A DNA stretch of 41,628 nucleotides from the NCBI GenBank assembly GCA_902810755.1, contig CADDYT010000048.1, forward strand, positions 1 through 41,628. Direction: 5' to 3'. This document shows, piece after piece, positions 31,913 to 41,598 of the stretch. Each line of letters begins with the position of its first letter. The first letter of the stretch is position 1. This DNA is from Chloroflexota bacterium. Lineage in GTDB: Bacteria; Chloroflexota; Ktedonobacteria; Ktedonobacterales; Ktedonobacteraceae. A program made the position numbers and the translations under genes. The notes under the pieces are model-generated. The model searched no databases, was not told the DNA's origin, and saw nothing but the letters and a program-made list of their open reading frames with translations.

Positions 31913-33049
31913 TCAGACCATCCAGCGATTCATCACAAAGAGGATGCTGAGGGTAGCCTGCAAGGCCGGAAAGCAGAGCATGATCGCCTGGTGTAACCGT
32001 CGATGCTGGATGCCGAGCATGGCAAGGGTGATGAAGCCGGGAAACATTTCCAGCACGAAGCGTTGATTGGATTGCAGCGCATCTGCCTGTGTGGTAGCCG
32101 GACTCATGAGATAGAACAACAGCAGGACGGCTATCCACAGGGTATAGACGGGCCGCAGCCTGCGTCTGCCCAGGAAAGCCAGCACGATGAAGCCCAGCGT
32201 GGCGCTCAGGTCGAGGATGATGTGCGCCTGGCTGAAGGAGCCAAAGGGCTGGAACCAGAAGAGTTGCAGGAAGGCTAAGAAGAGGCCGTACCAGGGCCAT
32301 GAGGTGTGCCTGGCCCAGCGCACCTGCACTGAGGCAAAAGCCAGGAAATCGCCGCTTGCCTGCCAGCAGAAGATACAGTAGAGGATGGTGCCGAGCGGAA
32401 TCAGGACAATCGGCAACGCCTTCAGAATGAAACGCTGGCGAGAAGCCATAAAGCTGTCACGGGAAGACCAGAGTTCGTAGAGATATGGCAGGACGAGCAG
32501 GACGCCGATCGAGCGGGTGAGCGAGGCCAGAAAGCCCAGAATGCCGACCAGCCACCACTGCTGTCGGCGCATCGCCATGAATGCGCCCAGCGTCAGCAGC
32601 AGGAAGAGCGATTCATTGTAGGCGGCAAAAAAGAAAAAGGCGGTCGGGAAGATGCACAGATAGAGCAGCGTGCGCCGCCCCACCAGCTCTCCACCGGCCT
32701 CTGTCGCTATCTGGTACAGCAGGAAGAGCGATCCTAACAGCGCGAAGTTGCTAATCAGCGTGGCGGGCAAGAGATAGTTGCCGGTGAGGCGACCAAATGG
32801 CCAGATGAGCATGGGAAAGAGCGGAAAGAATGCGAGATCATCGCGATTCTGATAGCCAGACTGCGCAATGGAGACGTAATGAACGGCGTCCCAGTGTTCC
32901 CAGCTTGAGAACAACGCCACTACGTCTACCGGCGTGCTGGTGTAGTTCGGGGCCGTAAACAGAATATAGGTAAAATACGTAATGATGAGCAACAGCACGC
33001 GCGTGCCGCTAAAAAGCCAGAGAATATCGCGAACGGGAGCCTGTTTCAT
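31913..33049 (-). CDS. GT-C mannosyltransferase, PIG-V/GT76-like
   Basis: A 378-residue membrane protein with about 9 segments. WEHWDAVHY (50-58) carries the acidic site, FFPLFPML (74-81) and CIFPTAFFFFAAYNESLFLL follow, all typical of PIG-V-type mannosyltransferases that add mannose from a polyprenol donor. Related bacterial proteins occur in Chloroflexota and Actinomycetota. 27 bp after the GT39-type gene and 103 bp before the next GT, so co-transcribed. Confidence 0.85.
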   Translation of the reverse strand: MKQAPVRDILWLFSGTRVLLLIITYFTYILFTAPNYTSTPVDVVALFSSWEHWDAVHYVSIAQSGYQNRDDLAFFPLFPMLIWPFGRLTGNYLLPATLISNFALLGSLFLLYQIATEAGGELVGRRTLLYLCIFPTAFFFFAAYNESLFLLLTLGAFMAMRRQQWWLVGILGFLASLTRSIGVLLVLPYLYELWSSRDSFMASRQRFILKALPIVLIPLGTILYCIFCWQASGDFLAFASVQVRWARHTSWPWYGLFLAFLQLFWFQPFGSFSQAHIILDLSATLGFIVLAFLGRRRLRPVYTLWIAVLLLFYLMSPATTQADALQSNQRFVLEMFPGFITLAMLGIQHRRLHQAIMLCFPALQATLSILFVMNRWMV

Positions 33050-33076
33050 AATCTATCTTACACCTGTCTGTCTGAA

Positions 33077-34867
33077 TTATCGCTGAATGCTGGCGCGAGC
33101 CATAATAAAGCAGTAGGTGGTGTTGCCACCCATGACGATATGGACGATGTGGGAACGCCAGGGCGCGGGGATGCTATAGCCACGCTGGACAAGATGCATG
33201 GGCCAGACCAGGTAATCATAGGGAAAACTGGGGTCAGTCGGATGCGCCTCAAAAAAGCGCAGGCGACCCGCGAGATCGGGATTGTATGTATTCCATGAAA
33301 CATCATAATAGCCTGTGTCTAGCGTCTGCGGCAGGGCCACCAGCCCGACTGTTCCCGGTTGGCCCGTGTGAGCCAGCAGCCAGATGGCTGCCTCTCGATA
33401 GGCCGGATATGCTACCTGCAAAACGTCGTTCTCGCCGTGAAATACCTCGCTGGTATATCCCTCCGCTCCCGGCACCGTTAGTAGTCCGAACAGGTGTGGC
33501 AGCGCCAGCAATCCAACCATTGCCAGTATCGCCGCTTTCCTGTGAATGCGCGCTTTGCGTTCTGGTTCCAGCGTTCTCTGCGTCGGCACCGGTGCCTGTA
33601 TCTCTCTTCTTTTCCTGTTGATAGCAGGGAACGAACCGCGCCGGTACCCCAACAGGACAGCCATTCCTGCTGCTCCACAGAGGGCCACCGGGGCCGAGAG
33701 CGGCAGGTAATAATGTGTGCCAACGGCGATATTCAGCAGGCTGAACATGCCGAGCATGGCAAGCAGCCAGATACAGAGAAAAGCCTTGCTGGCTATTTCC
33801 GTCTCCGGCACGTGCAGTTTGCCAGCATGAAAGCGCATAAGTCCTACCAATGCATAAATAACGAAGAAGGCGGCGGGAATGGTCACAAAAACGCTCATCT
33901 TGGCGAAAATGATGTAGAAGATTGCCCAGTGTGGGACATGCCCGCTATACTGCCCTGCCAGAAAGGTCAGGTGTCCGTCGACCGACTGATGCCATTCAAA
34001 GAGAAAGCTGCGCGCTAATAGGGTCGGCGGGTTGCGCCAGATGGCCGGGTCGGCAAAGAAGAAGGTACCCACAGCGACCACAGCGGAGGTAAGCCAATCA
34101 TACCAGGGAATGGTCGGTCGCTGCTCGCGGGGGAGTCGCAGAGGCAGCACGAAATAGTAATAGACGAGAAAGAGGATGATGGCAGGGAGAGCCAGCGCGG
34201 CTGTATACTTGCTTGCTACTCCCAGCCCGAACAGCGCGCCGACCAGCAGATACAGGCGCGGCTGCCTGATGGCGGGCCAGAGCAGCAGGTAGGCGACCGT
34301 AATCAGCAAGGTCATCGTTGTGTCAAGGTAGGCGAGGGCGCTGAAATAGGCCAGCCAGGGGCTGAAGGCCAGGCAAAGCGCCGCCAGCAGCGCCACCACG
34401 CGCCCACATGGTTTGCGCCCAAACCAGTAAATAGCGGCGATAAGCAATGTTCCGCAAATCACACCGGGGATGCGTGCCGCGCCGAGATTGCTGGCAACAT
34501 GCCCCATACGCGCATTCATAAACAGGCTGAGTGCGATGAGCAGCTTGACAAACGGCGGGTGTTCATAATTGTAATTCCAGCCAGCCGATGTAAAATTCAG
34601 ATGCAGCAGAAGCGGGAAATCCATTTTCGCGGCAATAATATAGATCGCCTCATCTGTGACCAGATCAAGTTGCCGGGCCAGCACGATGCGCGGGATCAAC
34701 GCCACGATAGCCACCCCTGCGAGCATACACCCATCAACGGCACGAAGATCGCGTGGCTTCCTTCCCATGCTTCCCTGTGGCTGCCTGGCTGGCTGTTCTA
34801 CAACCGTTTCCTGCTGCCGAAGGCCATCCTGCGCGACTGTTCCGGTCAAACTCTCAAGGATATCCAT
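33077..34867 (-). CDS. GT-C glycosyltransferase, PMT_2/ArnT-like (GT39/GT83)
   Basis: A 596-residue protein with a 45-residue hydrophilic start, then about 12 membrane segments. The catalytic outer-loop acidic pair is Asp72-Glu73 in VTDEAIYI, followed by YEHPPFVK (101-108), the donor-binding signature of the family. It transfers a sugar from a polyprenyl phosphate to a protein or lipid. Met34 is an alternative start with GGGA just upstream. First gene of the three-gene GT operon. Confidence 0.88.
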   Translation of the reverse strand: MDILESLTGTVAQDGLRQQETVVEQPARQPQGSMGRKPRDLRAVDGCMLAGVAIVALIPRIVLARQLDLVTDEAIYIIAAKMDFPLLLHLNFTSAGWNYNYEHPPFVKLLIALSLFMNARMGHVASNLGAARIPGVICGTLLIAAIYWFGRKPCGRVVALLAALCLAFSPWLAYFSALAYLDTTMTLLITVAYLLLWPAIRQPRLYLLVGALFGLGVASKYTAALALPAIILFLVYYYFVLPLRLPREQRPTIPWYDWLTSAVVAVGTFFFADPAIWRNPPTLLARSFLFEWHQSVDGHLTFLAGQYSGHVPHWAIFYIIFAKMSVFVTIPAAFFVIYALVGLMRFHAGKLHVPETEIASKAFLCIWLLAMLGMFSLLNIAVGTHYYLPLSAPVALCGAAGMAVLLGYRRGSFPAINRKRREIQAPVPTQRTLEPERKARIHRKAAILAMVGLLALPHLFGLLTVPGAEGYTSEVFHGENDVLQVAYPAYREAAIWLLAHTGQPGTVGLVALPQTLDTGYYDVSWNTYNPDLAGRLRFFEAHPTDPSFPYDYLVWPMHLVQRGYSIPAPWRSHIVHIVMGGNTTYCFIMARASIQR

Positions 34868-34974
34868 AGCAATTTTTTTAGCACTGCCCCCACATAAAGT
34901 ATGTATAACTGCGGAAACAGTATAGCATGCTGGCCGGAAGAGCGTCGAACAGGTAGTACCAATGGAAAAGCTGA

Positions 34975-35274
<300 letters not shown>

Positions 35275-35278
35275 AATA

Positions 35279-35300
35279 GGGGCGACCGCAAGATCGCCCC
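35279..35300. terminator. GGGGCGA hairpin after the PEP-synthase remnant
   Basis: GGGGCGA (35279-35285) and TCGCCCC (35294-35300) pair perfectly around an 8-nt loop. It lies between the remnant and the converging E1 gene and probably ends both transcripts. Similar stems occur in the two 90-bp repeats and at 41599. Confidence 0.6.
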
Positions 35301-35343
35301 GGTAGTCAGCTGGTTGCCCTGCTGGCGAGGTGAAGTAACAGCG

Positions 35344-37440
35344 TTACTCGGCCAGCAGTTCCTCGATTTTCTGTTCGATATCTTTTGCCGTCGGGTAGAA
35401 TGCCTCCTCTTCGGGGGCGTTGTAGGGGGCGGCGGGGGCTGGCAGGGCGGAAATCAGCGCCGGTGTGGCGTCCAGATCGTAGAAGCAGTTCTGAACAATC
35501 CACGAGTGAACATGGCGACCGAAGCTGGTGAAATCGGCCTCTTCTGTCACCACGATCACGCGGTTGGCCTCGCTCACCGCCGCCTTGATGGTCTCTTCAT
35601 CGAAGGGCATAAGCGTGCGCAGATCAACCACGTCGATGGCACCGCCATGCCGGTTGACGATATCGGCGGCGGCGGTGCAGGCTTCCAGCACCATCGTCCC
35701 CCAGCTCACAATCGCCATCTCTGGCCTGCCTGTACCGATGCGCATGCGGCGCGCTTTGCCAATGGGCAGGGTGTAGTATCCATCCGGGACGTTCCAGTAT
35801 TCAGCAATGGCCTGTACGATATTGCCATTGCTATCCTTTGGCGGCTCGGAACGATAGAGGCGTCCGCGTTCCAGGAACGTTACCGGTGACTGCGCCCGTG
35901 CCGCTTCGAGCATCAAGCCCTTCGCGTCGAACGGGGTGGCGGGGCAGATGGTAATCATGCCCGGAATGGTGGTGAACCACATTTCGCCCGCGTTGGAGTG
36001 ACCGAAGGCGCCGCCGCCGGAGGCATTGCTGGAGATGGGGCCACCGCCGCCGCTGCCGGACTTGGTCCGCAGTAACAGGGGTACTGTCCAGTCGCCATAG
36101 CTCTGATAGGAGACGCGAGCAGCCAGGCGAATAGTCTGGGCTGCCGACTGGTGATAGTCCACGAACTGGATTTCAGCGCAGCGGGCCTTGCCGTCGATCA
36201 TGCCAGCGCCAGCCGCTATGCCAACAATCAGTTGCTCGTTGAGCGGGCTGCTAATGGCGCGGCCTGGGAACTGGGTCACAAGGGTCGCGGTCGCGCCGAA
36301 GACGCCGCCTTTAGGGCTGCCCACGTCCTGTCCATAGACGAAGAAGTAGGGGTCGCGCTGCGCCAGTTCCGCCAGCGCCTCATTGATCGCGGCCAGCATC
36401 GTGATGGGGCGTTTTTTGCCGCGCGGCGTATTTTCGCGCCACTGTGGGATGTGGATGACATGATGCAGCACACGCTCCGCCGTCGGTTCCGGCTCCTGAA
36501 GCACCTCATGCTCGATCTGTTCCAGTTCCGCCCGCACCTCTTTGCGGATGCGCTCGATGTCAGCTTCCTGAAGATAGCCGTTTTCGACGAGCCAGATGCC
36601 AAAATTCTTCACCGGGTCTTTCGTCGCCGTTGTGAACTCGATCTCCTCTTTTTTGCGATAGGTTTTGATGTCCGTACTGCTGGAATGGGGGTCGAGCAGT
36701 CCCAGGCGCAGGTGCATCAGGGCCGGCCCCTGCCCGGAGCGCACATGCTCGGCAAGGCGCAGCGCCGCCTGGTAAGTTTCCATTGTGTTAGTGCCGTCAA
36801 TCTCCTCGGCATAGAGGCCACCGCCTTTTGCCCATTCTACCAGGTTGCCGCCCCACTGCATCACAGAAGGGGTGGTGATAGCCCAGCCATTGTCCTCGAC
36901 GACGATCAAGACGGGCAGCTTATGCACCGACGCCTGGCGGAACAGGACATTGAAGTCGTTGGTGGCCACCCCACCATCACCTGTGCAAAACAGGACGATT
37001 TCTTTGCTTTGATGGCGCTGCAAATCGAAGGCGACGCCGCCGGCGAACGGGGCCAGCGCGGCCACTTCGCTGAAGGTGGGGAGAATGCGAAACTGCTTGC
37101 TGCTGTAGTGCGAAGGCATATTGCGCCCTGCTCCCATCGGCCCGGTTGTGCGCGAATAGGCTTCGCGCAGCGGCCCTGCTCTATCGCCCGTGCGCTGCAA
37201 CCACGCCGCCAGGTCGCGATAATAGAGGGAGAGCCAGTCATCCTCGCTCAACGCCGCCACCACAGCGGCCATGCTTTCATGGCCTGCGCAGCCGATATAA
37301 AAAGCAAATTTGCCCTGCGTCTTCCGGTTTTTCAGTAAGTCGTTCATACTGCGCGCTGTCACCATTGTGCGGTACAGTGCCAGCATATCCAGCGGCTGCG
37401 CTGGCGTGTAAGCTGCCGTTGCTTGAATATCTACTGTCAT
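35344..37440 (-). CDS. Fused 2-oxoacid dehydrogenase E1 alpha-beta (branched-chain/pyruvate type)
   Basis: Thiamine-diphosphate enzyme that decarboxylates a 2-oxo acid and passes the acyl group to the lipoyl E2. Residues 1-330 are the alpha part: GHE near 53-55, RNMPSHYSS and the ThDP motif GDG (154-156) ... Asn184 in EDNGWAIT. Residues about 345-698 are the beta part: INEALAELA, GQDVGSPKGGVFG, LNEQLIVGIA with the catalytic glutamate, and the C-terminal DVVDLRTLMPFD. In most bacteria alpha and beta are separate; the fused form is known in several phyla. No E2 or E3 gene is nearby. Strong promoter at 37510-37538. Confidence 0.9.
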   Translation of the reverse strand: MTVDIQATAAYTPAQPLDMLALYRTMVTARSMNDLLKNRKTQGKFAFYIGCAGHESMAAVVAALSEDDWLSLYYRDLAAWLQRTGDRAGPLREAYSRTTGPMGAGRNMPSHYSSKQFRILPTFSEVAALAPFAGGVAFDLQRHQSKEIVLFCTGDGGVATNDFNVLFRQASVHKLPVLIVVEDNGWAITTPSVMQWGGNLVEWAKGGGLYAEEIDGTNTMETYQAALRLAEHVRSGQGPALMHLRLGLLDPHSSSTDIKTYRKKEEIEFTTATKDPVKNFGIWLVENGYLQEADIERIRKEVRAELEQIEHEVLQEPEPTAERVLHHVIHIPQWRENTPRGKKRPITMLAAINEALAELAQRDPYFFVYGQDVGSPKGGVFGATATLVTQFPGRAISSPLNEQLIVGIAAGAGMIDGKARCAEIQFVDYHQSAAQTIRLAARVSYQSYGDWTVPLLLRTKSGSGGGGPISSNASGGGAFGHSNAGEMWFTTIPGMITICPATPFDAKGLMLEAARAQSPVTFLERGRLYRSEPPKDSNGNIVQAIAEYWNVPDGYYTLPIGKARRMRIGTGRPEMAIVSWGTMVLEACTAAADIVNRHGGAIDVVDLRTLMPFDEETIKAAVSEANRVIVVTEEADFTSFGRHVHSWIVQNCFYDLDATPALISALPAPAAPYNAPEEEAFYPTAKDIEQKIEELLAE

Positions 37441-37509
37441 GCTTTCTCCTGCCTCCGTAAGTCTACGCTGACTTGCTGGACTAGAATCTCATTCACACAT
37501 CCTGAGTCC

Positions 37510-37538
37510 ATTATAAAATCCATTGGCGCGAAAAGCAA
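37510..37538 (-). promoter_or_regulatory. Promoter of the fused E1 gene
   Basis: Minus-strand TTGCTT (37533-37538), 17-bp spacer, TATAAT (37510-37515). The same -35, TTGCTT, is used by the divergent promoter at 37637. Confidence 0.6.
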
Positions 37539-37636
37539 TGTATTACGAGCGCGTTACGCCCATATGCTCATCAATATTGACTCTCTTCCACTTTTCTCCG
37601 CTCTCCATTCGGAAATCAGACTTTCCGGTAAGGTTA

Positions 37637-37666
37637 TTGCTTCTCGTTCCCATTGCACCATATAAT
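37637..37666 (+). promoter_or_regulatory. Promoter of the orphan E1-alpha gene
   Basis: TTGCTT (37637-37642), 18-bp spacer, TATAAT (37661-37666), 53 bp ahead of the GTG start at 37720. Confidence 0.6.
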
Positions 37667-37719
37667 ATGCAGGGTTGACACGATGAAAATGATGGGACGT
37701 AAGGGAAGCCAGAATAATT

Positions 37720-38691
37720 GTGAGTAGCAGAGAAAATTGCGCTGTATCGGCCTCTCTCCTGCGCGATCTGTATGCGCGCATGCTTTTTACGCGAGTGGTC
37801 GATGAATATGCCGGGCAACTGCACCGGCGGGGATTGATTGGCTACGTGGCGAGTTGTCGGGGCCATGAAGCCGTGCAGGTGGGCAGTTCCCTGTGCATCG
37901 AGGTAGGCGAAGATTTCACCCTTCCCTACTATCGTGATCTTGGTGTCGTTCTGACCATTGGCATGAGCGCCTATGAAGTATTTCGCACGTATCTGCAATC
38001 CGGTAATTGCCAGCGAGCGGAAAGCGCCGGTGACAGTTTGTCTCACTCCCAGGCGAGGAGCGAGCGTTACCGGGCGCTGCCCCACTGGGGATATCACAAG
38101 CATAACATTGTGACCGGTCCCGCGCCGGTTGCCATGCAGATTCTCCACGCCGCCGGCATAGCCTTCACCTGCAAACTTCGCAAAGCCAGCGCCGTGACCA
38201 TCGCCTACTGCGGCGATGGCGCGACCGCCGAAGCGGATTTCCTGGAGGGCATCACTTTCGCCGCGCAGCATCAGCTTCCCGCTATCTTCATCTGCGAACA
38301 GGATTGTCCCCACACTGATACGCATAATTCCTCACCTTCATCCTGCCTGCACAACCTCTCGCTTCCCGCCGGCCTGAAGCACATCGCCCTCGACGGCTCC
38401 AACATTGCCACCGTCTACACTACCATGCAGGCCGCCATGCAGAGTGTTCGCAACGGTCACGGCCCCATCCTGCTTGAAATGCGCCTCACTCGCCCTGGAG
38501 CGAACCGGCAGCCAGTCGACGAAATCGCTTCAGAAGCTAACGACCGTGATCCTCTGCTCTGCTGCCAGCGTCTCCTTGAAGAAGCCGGTGCCTGGGATGA
38601 GTCGTGGGCAACTCAACTCTACCAGCGTATCGTGCAAGAGGTCGAGCAGGCAATGCAGGACGCGCTGAGAGATTGCGCTGAAAGTCTTTGA
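37720..38691 (+). CDS. Orphan, divergent 2-oxoacid dehydrogenase E1-alpha-like protein
   Basis: A 323-residue protein with the dehydrogenase E1 fold: RGHEAVQVG (47-55), YRDLGVVLTIG (71-81) and the ThDP motif GDGATAEADFLEGITFAA (165-182). But the second metal ligand, normally the last Asn of CENN, is Asp195 (CEQDCPH), and the usual RGGSMH loop is lost from residues 100-130. Without a beta partner it may be inactive, or act with a beta chain elsewhere. Divergent from the fused E1 across a 279-bp gap. It starts at a GTG. 43 bp later is the Asp-box gene. Confidence 0.8.
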   Translation: MSSRENCAVSASLLRDLYARMLFTRVVDEYAGQLHRRGLIGYVASCRGHEAVQVGSSLCIEVGEDFTLPYYRDLGVVLTIGMSAYEVFRTYLQSGNCQRAESAGDSLSHSQARSERYRALPHWGYHKHNIVTGPAPVAMQILHAAGIAFTCKLRKASAVTIAYCGDGATAEADFLEGITFAAQHQLPAIFICEQDCPHTDTHNSSPSSCLHNLSLPAGLKHIALDGSNIATVYTTMQAAMQSVRNGHGPILLEMRLTRPGANRQPVDEIASEANDRDPLLCCQRLLEEAGAWDESWATQLYQRIVQEVEQAMQDALRDCAESL

Positions 38692-38734
38692 TGAGCTGTT
38701 GATAATCACTCTCTGAAAGAAGGAGGTACTGACA

Positions 38735-39715
38735 ATGACCGAACTCTCTATCGCTACCGGAGATGGCTTTGCCCGTGTCACGCAACAGGGCGCCAGGTGG
38801 AACGTCAAAACGTCACTGGCGGGGAGTGGGGTGCAGTGCCTTGCCCATGATCCGCTGCACGAAGGAATGCTCTATGCCGGTTCGTATGGCAAGGGGATAT
38901 TTAAGAGCAGCGATCATGGCGAACACTGGGAGAATGTGGACTTTCCGCAGCCCAACGTCTTCTCACTTACAGTAAGCCCCGCTGATGGCATGCTCTATGC
39001 TGGCTGCGAGCCGAGCATGTTGTTTCGCAGCAGGGACGGCGGGCGATCGTGGCAGGAGCTGGCTGCCCTGCGTAGCATTCCTTCCGCGCCGACATGGAGT
39101 TTCCCGCCGCGCCCCTGGACTTCCCACGTGCGCTGGATTGCGCCGAATCCGCAGAACGCGCAGGTGCTGCTGGTTGGCATCGAGCTGGGTGGGTTGATGT
39201 ATAGCGAAGATGGGGGTGAGACGTGGCTGGATCACCGCCCCAACGCGCAGCGTGACGTGCATGCCCTTGCCTGGCATCCGCACGCTCCTGGTCGCGCCTA
39301 CGAAGCGGGCGGCGGCGGCACGGCGTGGAGTCATGATGGCGGTAGAACCTGGCAACGCGTCGATGAGGGCCGCGACCGCAACTATACCTGGGGACTGGCG
39401 CCCGATCCCACCGACCCCGATACCTGGTATATCTCGGCCTGCCCTGGCCCACGTGAGGCGCACAATCCACACGGTAATGCCCAGGCGTACATCTATCGCT
39501 GGCGTGGCAACGGCCCCTGGCAGGCGCTTGCTGGTGGCCTGCCGCAACCGCTCACCAGCTTCCCCTACGCGCTGACAATTGCACCCGGCGAACTCTACGC
39601 CGGACTCGGCGATGGCCGCATCTATGCCAGCTACGATAGCGGTGAGAACTGGCAACAACTGGATTTGCAGGGTGACGCGCTGCCGCACGTTTCCGCGATG
39701 GTGATTGCGCAATAA
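38735..39715 (+). CDS. Asp-box (BNR) beta-propeller protein, sialidase/Vps10-like fold
   Basis: A 326-residue protein with an AAGGAGG before the ATG. Five Asp-boxes SxDxGxxW lie at residues 58-65, 99-106, 157-164, 199-206 and 299-306, spaced as propeller blades. No signal peptide and no catalytic Arg triad of sialidases is clear, so it is more likely a binding or structural propeller of the YCF48/exo-alpha-sialidase-like group. Co-directional with the E1-alpha-like gene (43 bp), hence probably one transcript, with no obvious shared function. Confidence 0.85.
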   Translation: MTELSIATGDGFARVTQQGARWNVKTSLAGSGVQCLAHDPLHEGMLYAGSYGKGIFKSSDHGEHWENVDFPQPNVFSLTVSPADGMLYAGCEPSMLFRSRDGGRSWQELAALRSIPSAPTWSFPPRPWTSHVRWIAPNPQNAQVLLVGIELGGLMYSEDGGETWLDHRPNAQRDVHALAWHPHAPGRAYEAGGGGTAWSHDGGRTWQRVDEGRDRNYTWGLAPDPTDPDTWYISACPGPREAHNPHGNAQAYIYRWRGNGPWQALAGGLPQPLTSFPYALTIAPGELYAGLGDGRIYASYDSGENWQQLDLQGDALPHVSAMVIAQ

Positions 39716-39746
39716 AGTGTGATGTGAGCAGGGGCCGCGCATTCAT

Positions 39747-40244
39747 TCAGGAATCATCAATGGGCAGATTTTGATCTTCTTCCGTGCTGGTACGCTGGGC
39801 GCGCAGGATGGCGCTTTGCTGGTTGAGCAGGGCGTCCTCCACGCGCTGGCGGTGTTTGGGCAGCGTGTTGGGGGGCAGCGCGTCAGGCGCGAAGTAGCGA
39901 CACTCGCGCGTCTCCTCCGTCTCGTGCGGGCTGCCGTTTGTGACCTGGCAGCGAAATGCCAGCACCACTTCCTGCTTTTGAGGTTTAGAATAGATACCTA
40001 CCAGTTGCCCGATTTCAACCTCAAGCCCTGTCTCCTCAAACACCTCGCGGCGCAGCGCCTCCTCGACGGTCTCGCCTTCTTCCATGCCGCCGCCGGGCAG
40101 ATTCCACCAGTCGATATCGCGCCGGTGTGCCAGCAGCACCTTGCCTTCGTTGAAGATCAGCGCGGAGACAGCGATACGAAAGCATGCCGAACCGGACGCA
40201 TGGCGGTCATGAGATGAGGCGTTTGAACCTGGGGTTTGTGTCAT
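39747..40244 (-). CDS. NUDIX hydrolase
   Basis: Hydrolyses a nucleoside-diphosphate-linked substrate. The 165-residue protein has a textbook Nudix box, G52-x5-E58-x7-R66-E67-V-x-E70-E71-x-G73-L. An N-terminal low-complexity stretch of about 20 residues (Ser/His/Gly) precedes the fold. The substrate cannot be told; MutT-like or ADP-ribose-like activities are both possible. It follows the amidohydrolase gene by 79 bp on the same strand. Confidence 0.9.
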   Translation of the reverse strand: MTQTPGSNASSHDRHASGSACFRIAVSALIFNEGKVLLAHRRDIDWWNLPGGGMEEGETVEEALRREVFEETGLEVEIGQLVGIYSKPQKQEVVLAFRCQVTNGSPHETEETRECRYFAPDALPPNTLPKHRQRVEDALLNQQSAILRAQRTSTEEDQNLPIDDS

Positions 40245-40323
40245 CTACTTTTCTCCTGTGCCAGACTGGATGGTTGCCAGCGCCCGCTGCGGGCAACTGG
40301 CAGCCAGTTCTTCCCTGGGTCTG

Positions 40324-41457
40324 CTAGAGCCTGTAGACAGTATACGCTGTATCATGCAGGACTTGCAGGGCAAGCTGATAAGCCTGTTCTTCGTCGATCT
40401 CGTCGGCATCGATCATTTCATCGAGAACCTGGGCGATGATGCTGCGACCCCGTAAGGCACCGGCCCAGTGCATTTCGGGGACGTTGATGCCGTCGGTGCT
40501 GTACATCAGCTTGCTGGCCGGGGCCACGCTCAATGCCTGGCGGGTGAAGGCGACCATTTCGAGTCGGTCGACGAAGGGGATAGTGTATGAGAGGTCGAGA
40601 TAGGCGTTGGGGTAGACGGCTGCCAGGTAGGCTGCCAGTTGCGTGTAGGGATAGCTTTCATGCAGCAGCACCACCGGCATAGGCTGGTAATCGCTCCGTT
40701 GCAGGATCGGACGCAGGTGCAGGGGATTGCCCAGCCGCATATCGGTATCGTTATCGCCGTAGCCGGTGTGGAACTGTACCGGCAATTCTTGCATGGCGGC
40801 CTGCTGGAAGGCAATATGCAGCAGGTAATCGATGAGCGGCTTGTGGGCGATGCGTAGCCACCCCTGCCTCTTTGCCTGCGCGCTGGCCTCGTTAAATGAA
40901 GCCACCGCCTCGTCCTTGCTCCAGTCGGCAATATTCAGCCCGGTGCGATAGGCAACAATGCTTTTGAGGGCGCAGTAGCCACGTTCGCGCACATTCGTCA
41001 GCTCCAGCACATAGTGTTCGACCATCTCATCAAAATCGGCATAGTTGAGGATCAGTCGCTGCATGAGGGTTTCCAGGCGCAGCATTTTCGCGGCGCGGCA
41101 ATGCCCAAGCTGCCCCAGCCGCTCAGGCGAGTAGCACTCGTCCGGCAATGGATAGGCGGGATCAAAGATGAGCGTGTCGATGTTGGCGGAGCGCAGCAGC
41201 CGTTCGATCAGGCTATCGGCATCGAGCCGGTTGCGGGCGAACAAAACATCTTCCTCAATGGGCTGACAGCCGTAGAACGTCGCCATCTGGCGCAGCATCC
41301 AGAGATAATAGACGGTATGGGCAACATGCCGCTCCGCGAAGCTCGGATGGCTGGCCTCGCTAAAATAGCCACGAAACTGCACCGCGTCCATATGCTGGTT
41401 CAGTAAGATGGGATGGCAATGGTTATCGACTACCGCAATACTCGTCAGGTCAAGCAT
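40324..41457 (-). CDS. Amidohydrolase family protein (Amidohydro_2/FluG-N-like)
   Basis: I start at the ATG at 41457 because AGGAG lies 6 bases upstream and the metal motif follows as expected (377 residues); a longer frame to 41610 has no ribosome site. Residues: metal-binding DNHCHP with His13 and His15, QFHTGYGDNDTDMR, LLHESYPYTQ, LDLSYTIP, and the aspartate of YSTDG near the end, matching the TIM-barrel amidohydrolase-2 group (FluG N-terminal domain and aminocarboxymuconate-semialdehyde-decarboxylase-like enzymes). Reaction unknown; a Glu-linked amide or ring carboxylate is possible. Cytoplasmic. Confidence 0.87.
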   Translation of the reverse strand: MLDLTSIAVVDNHCHPILLNQHMDAVQFRGYFSEASHPSFAERHVAHTVYYLWMLRQMATFYGCQPIEEDVLFARNRLDADSLIERLLRSANIDTLIFDPAYPLPDECYSPERLGQLGHCRAAKMLRLETLMQRLILNYADFDEMVEHYVLELTNVRERGYCALKSIVAYRTGLNIADWSKDEAVASFNEASAQAKRQGWLRIAHKPLIDYLLHIAFQQAAMQELPVQFHTGYGDNDTDMRLGNPLHLRPILQRSDYQPMPVVLLHESYPYTQLAAYLAAVYPNAYLDLSYTIPFVDRLEMVAFTRQALSVAPASKLMYSTDGINVPEMHWAGALRGRSIIAQVLDEMIDADEIDEEQAYQLALQVLHDTAYTVYRL

Positions 41458-41598
41458 GGGAAGCTCCTGTCTCAACTGGTGAGCTATTCCAATGTCCGCA
41501 AAAAAGGTGGCTGTTCGTCCTCTGATAAATCTGCATGCTCTCTCCAGGGTATTTTGATATGACGATGCGTGTGTTTTTTCATTGTAACCCCGCTCCCA

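Noticed and set aside
36151..37338. 395-codon plus-strand frame inside the fused E1 gene
   Set aside because: Shadow of a gene with full thiamine-enzyme motifs.
38963..39742. 259-codon minus-strand frame over the Asp-box gene
   Set aside because: The opposite strand encodes five SxDxGxxW repeats with a good ribosome site.
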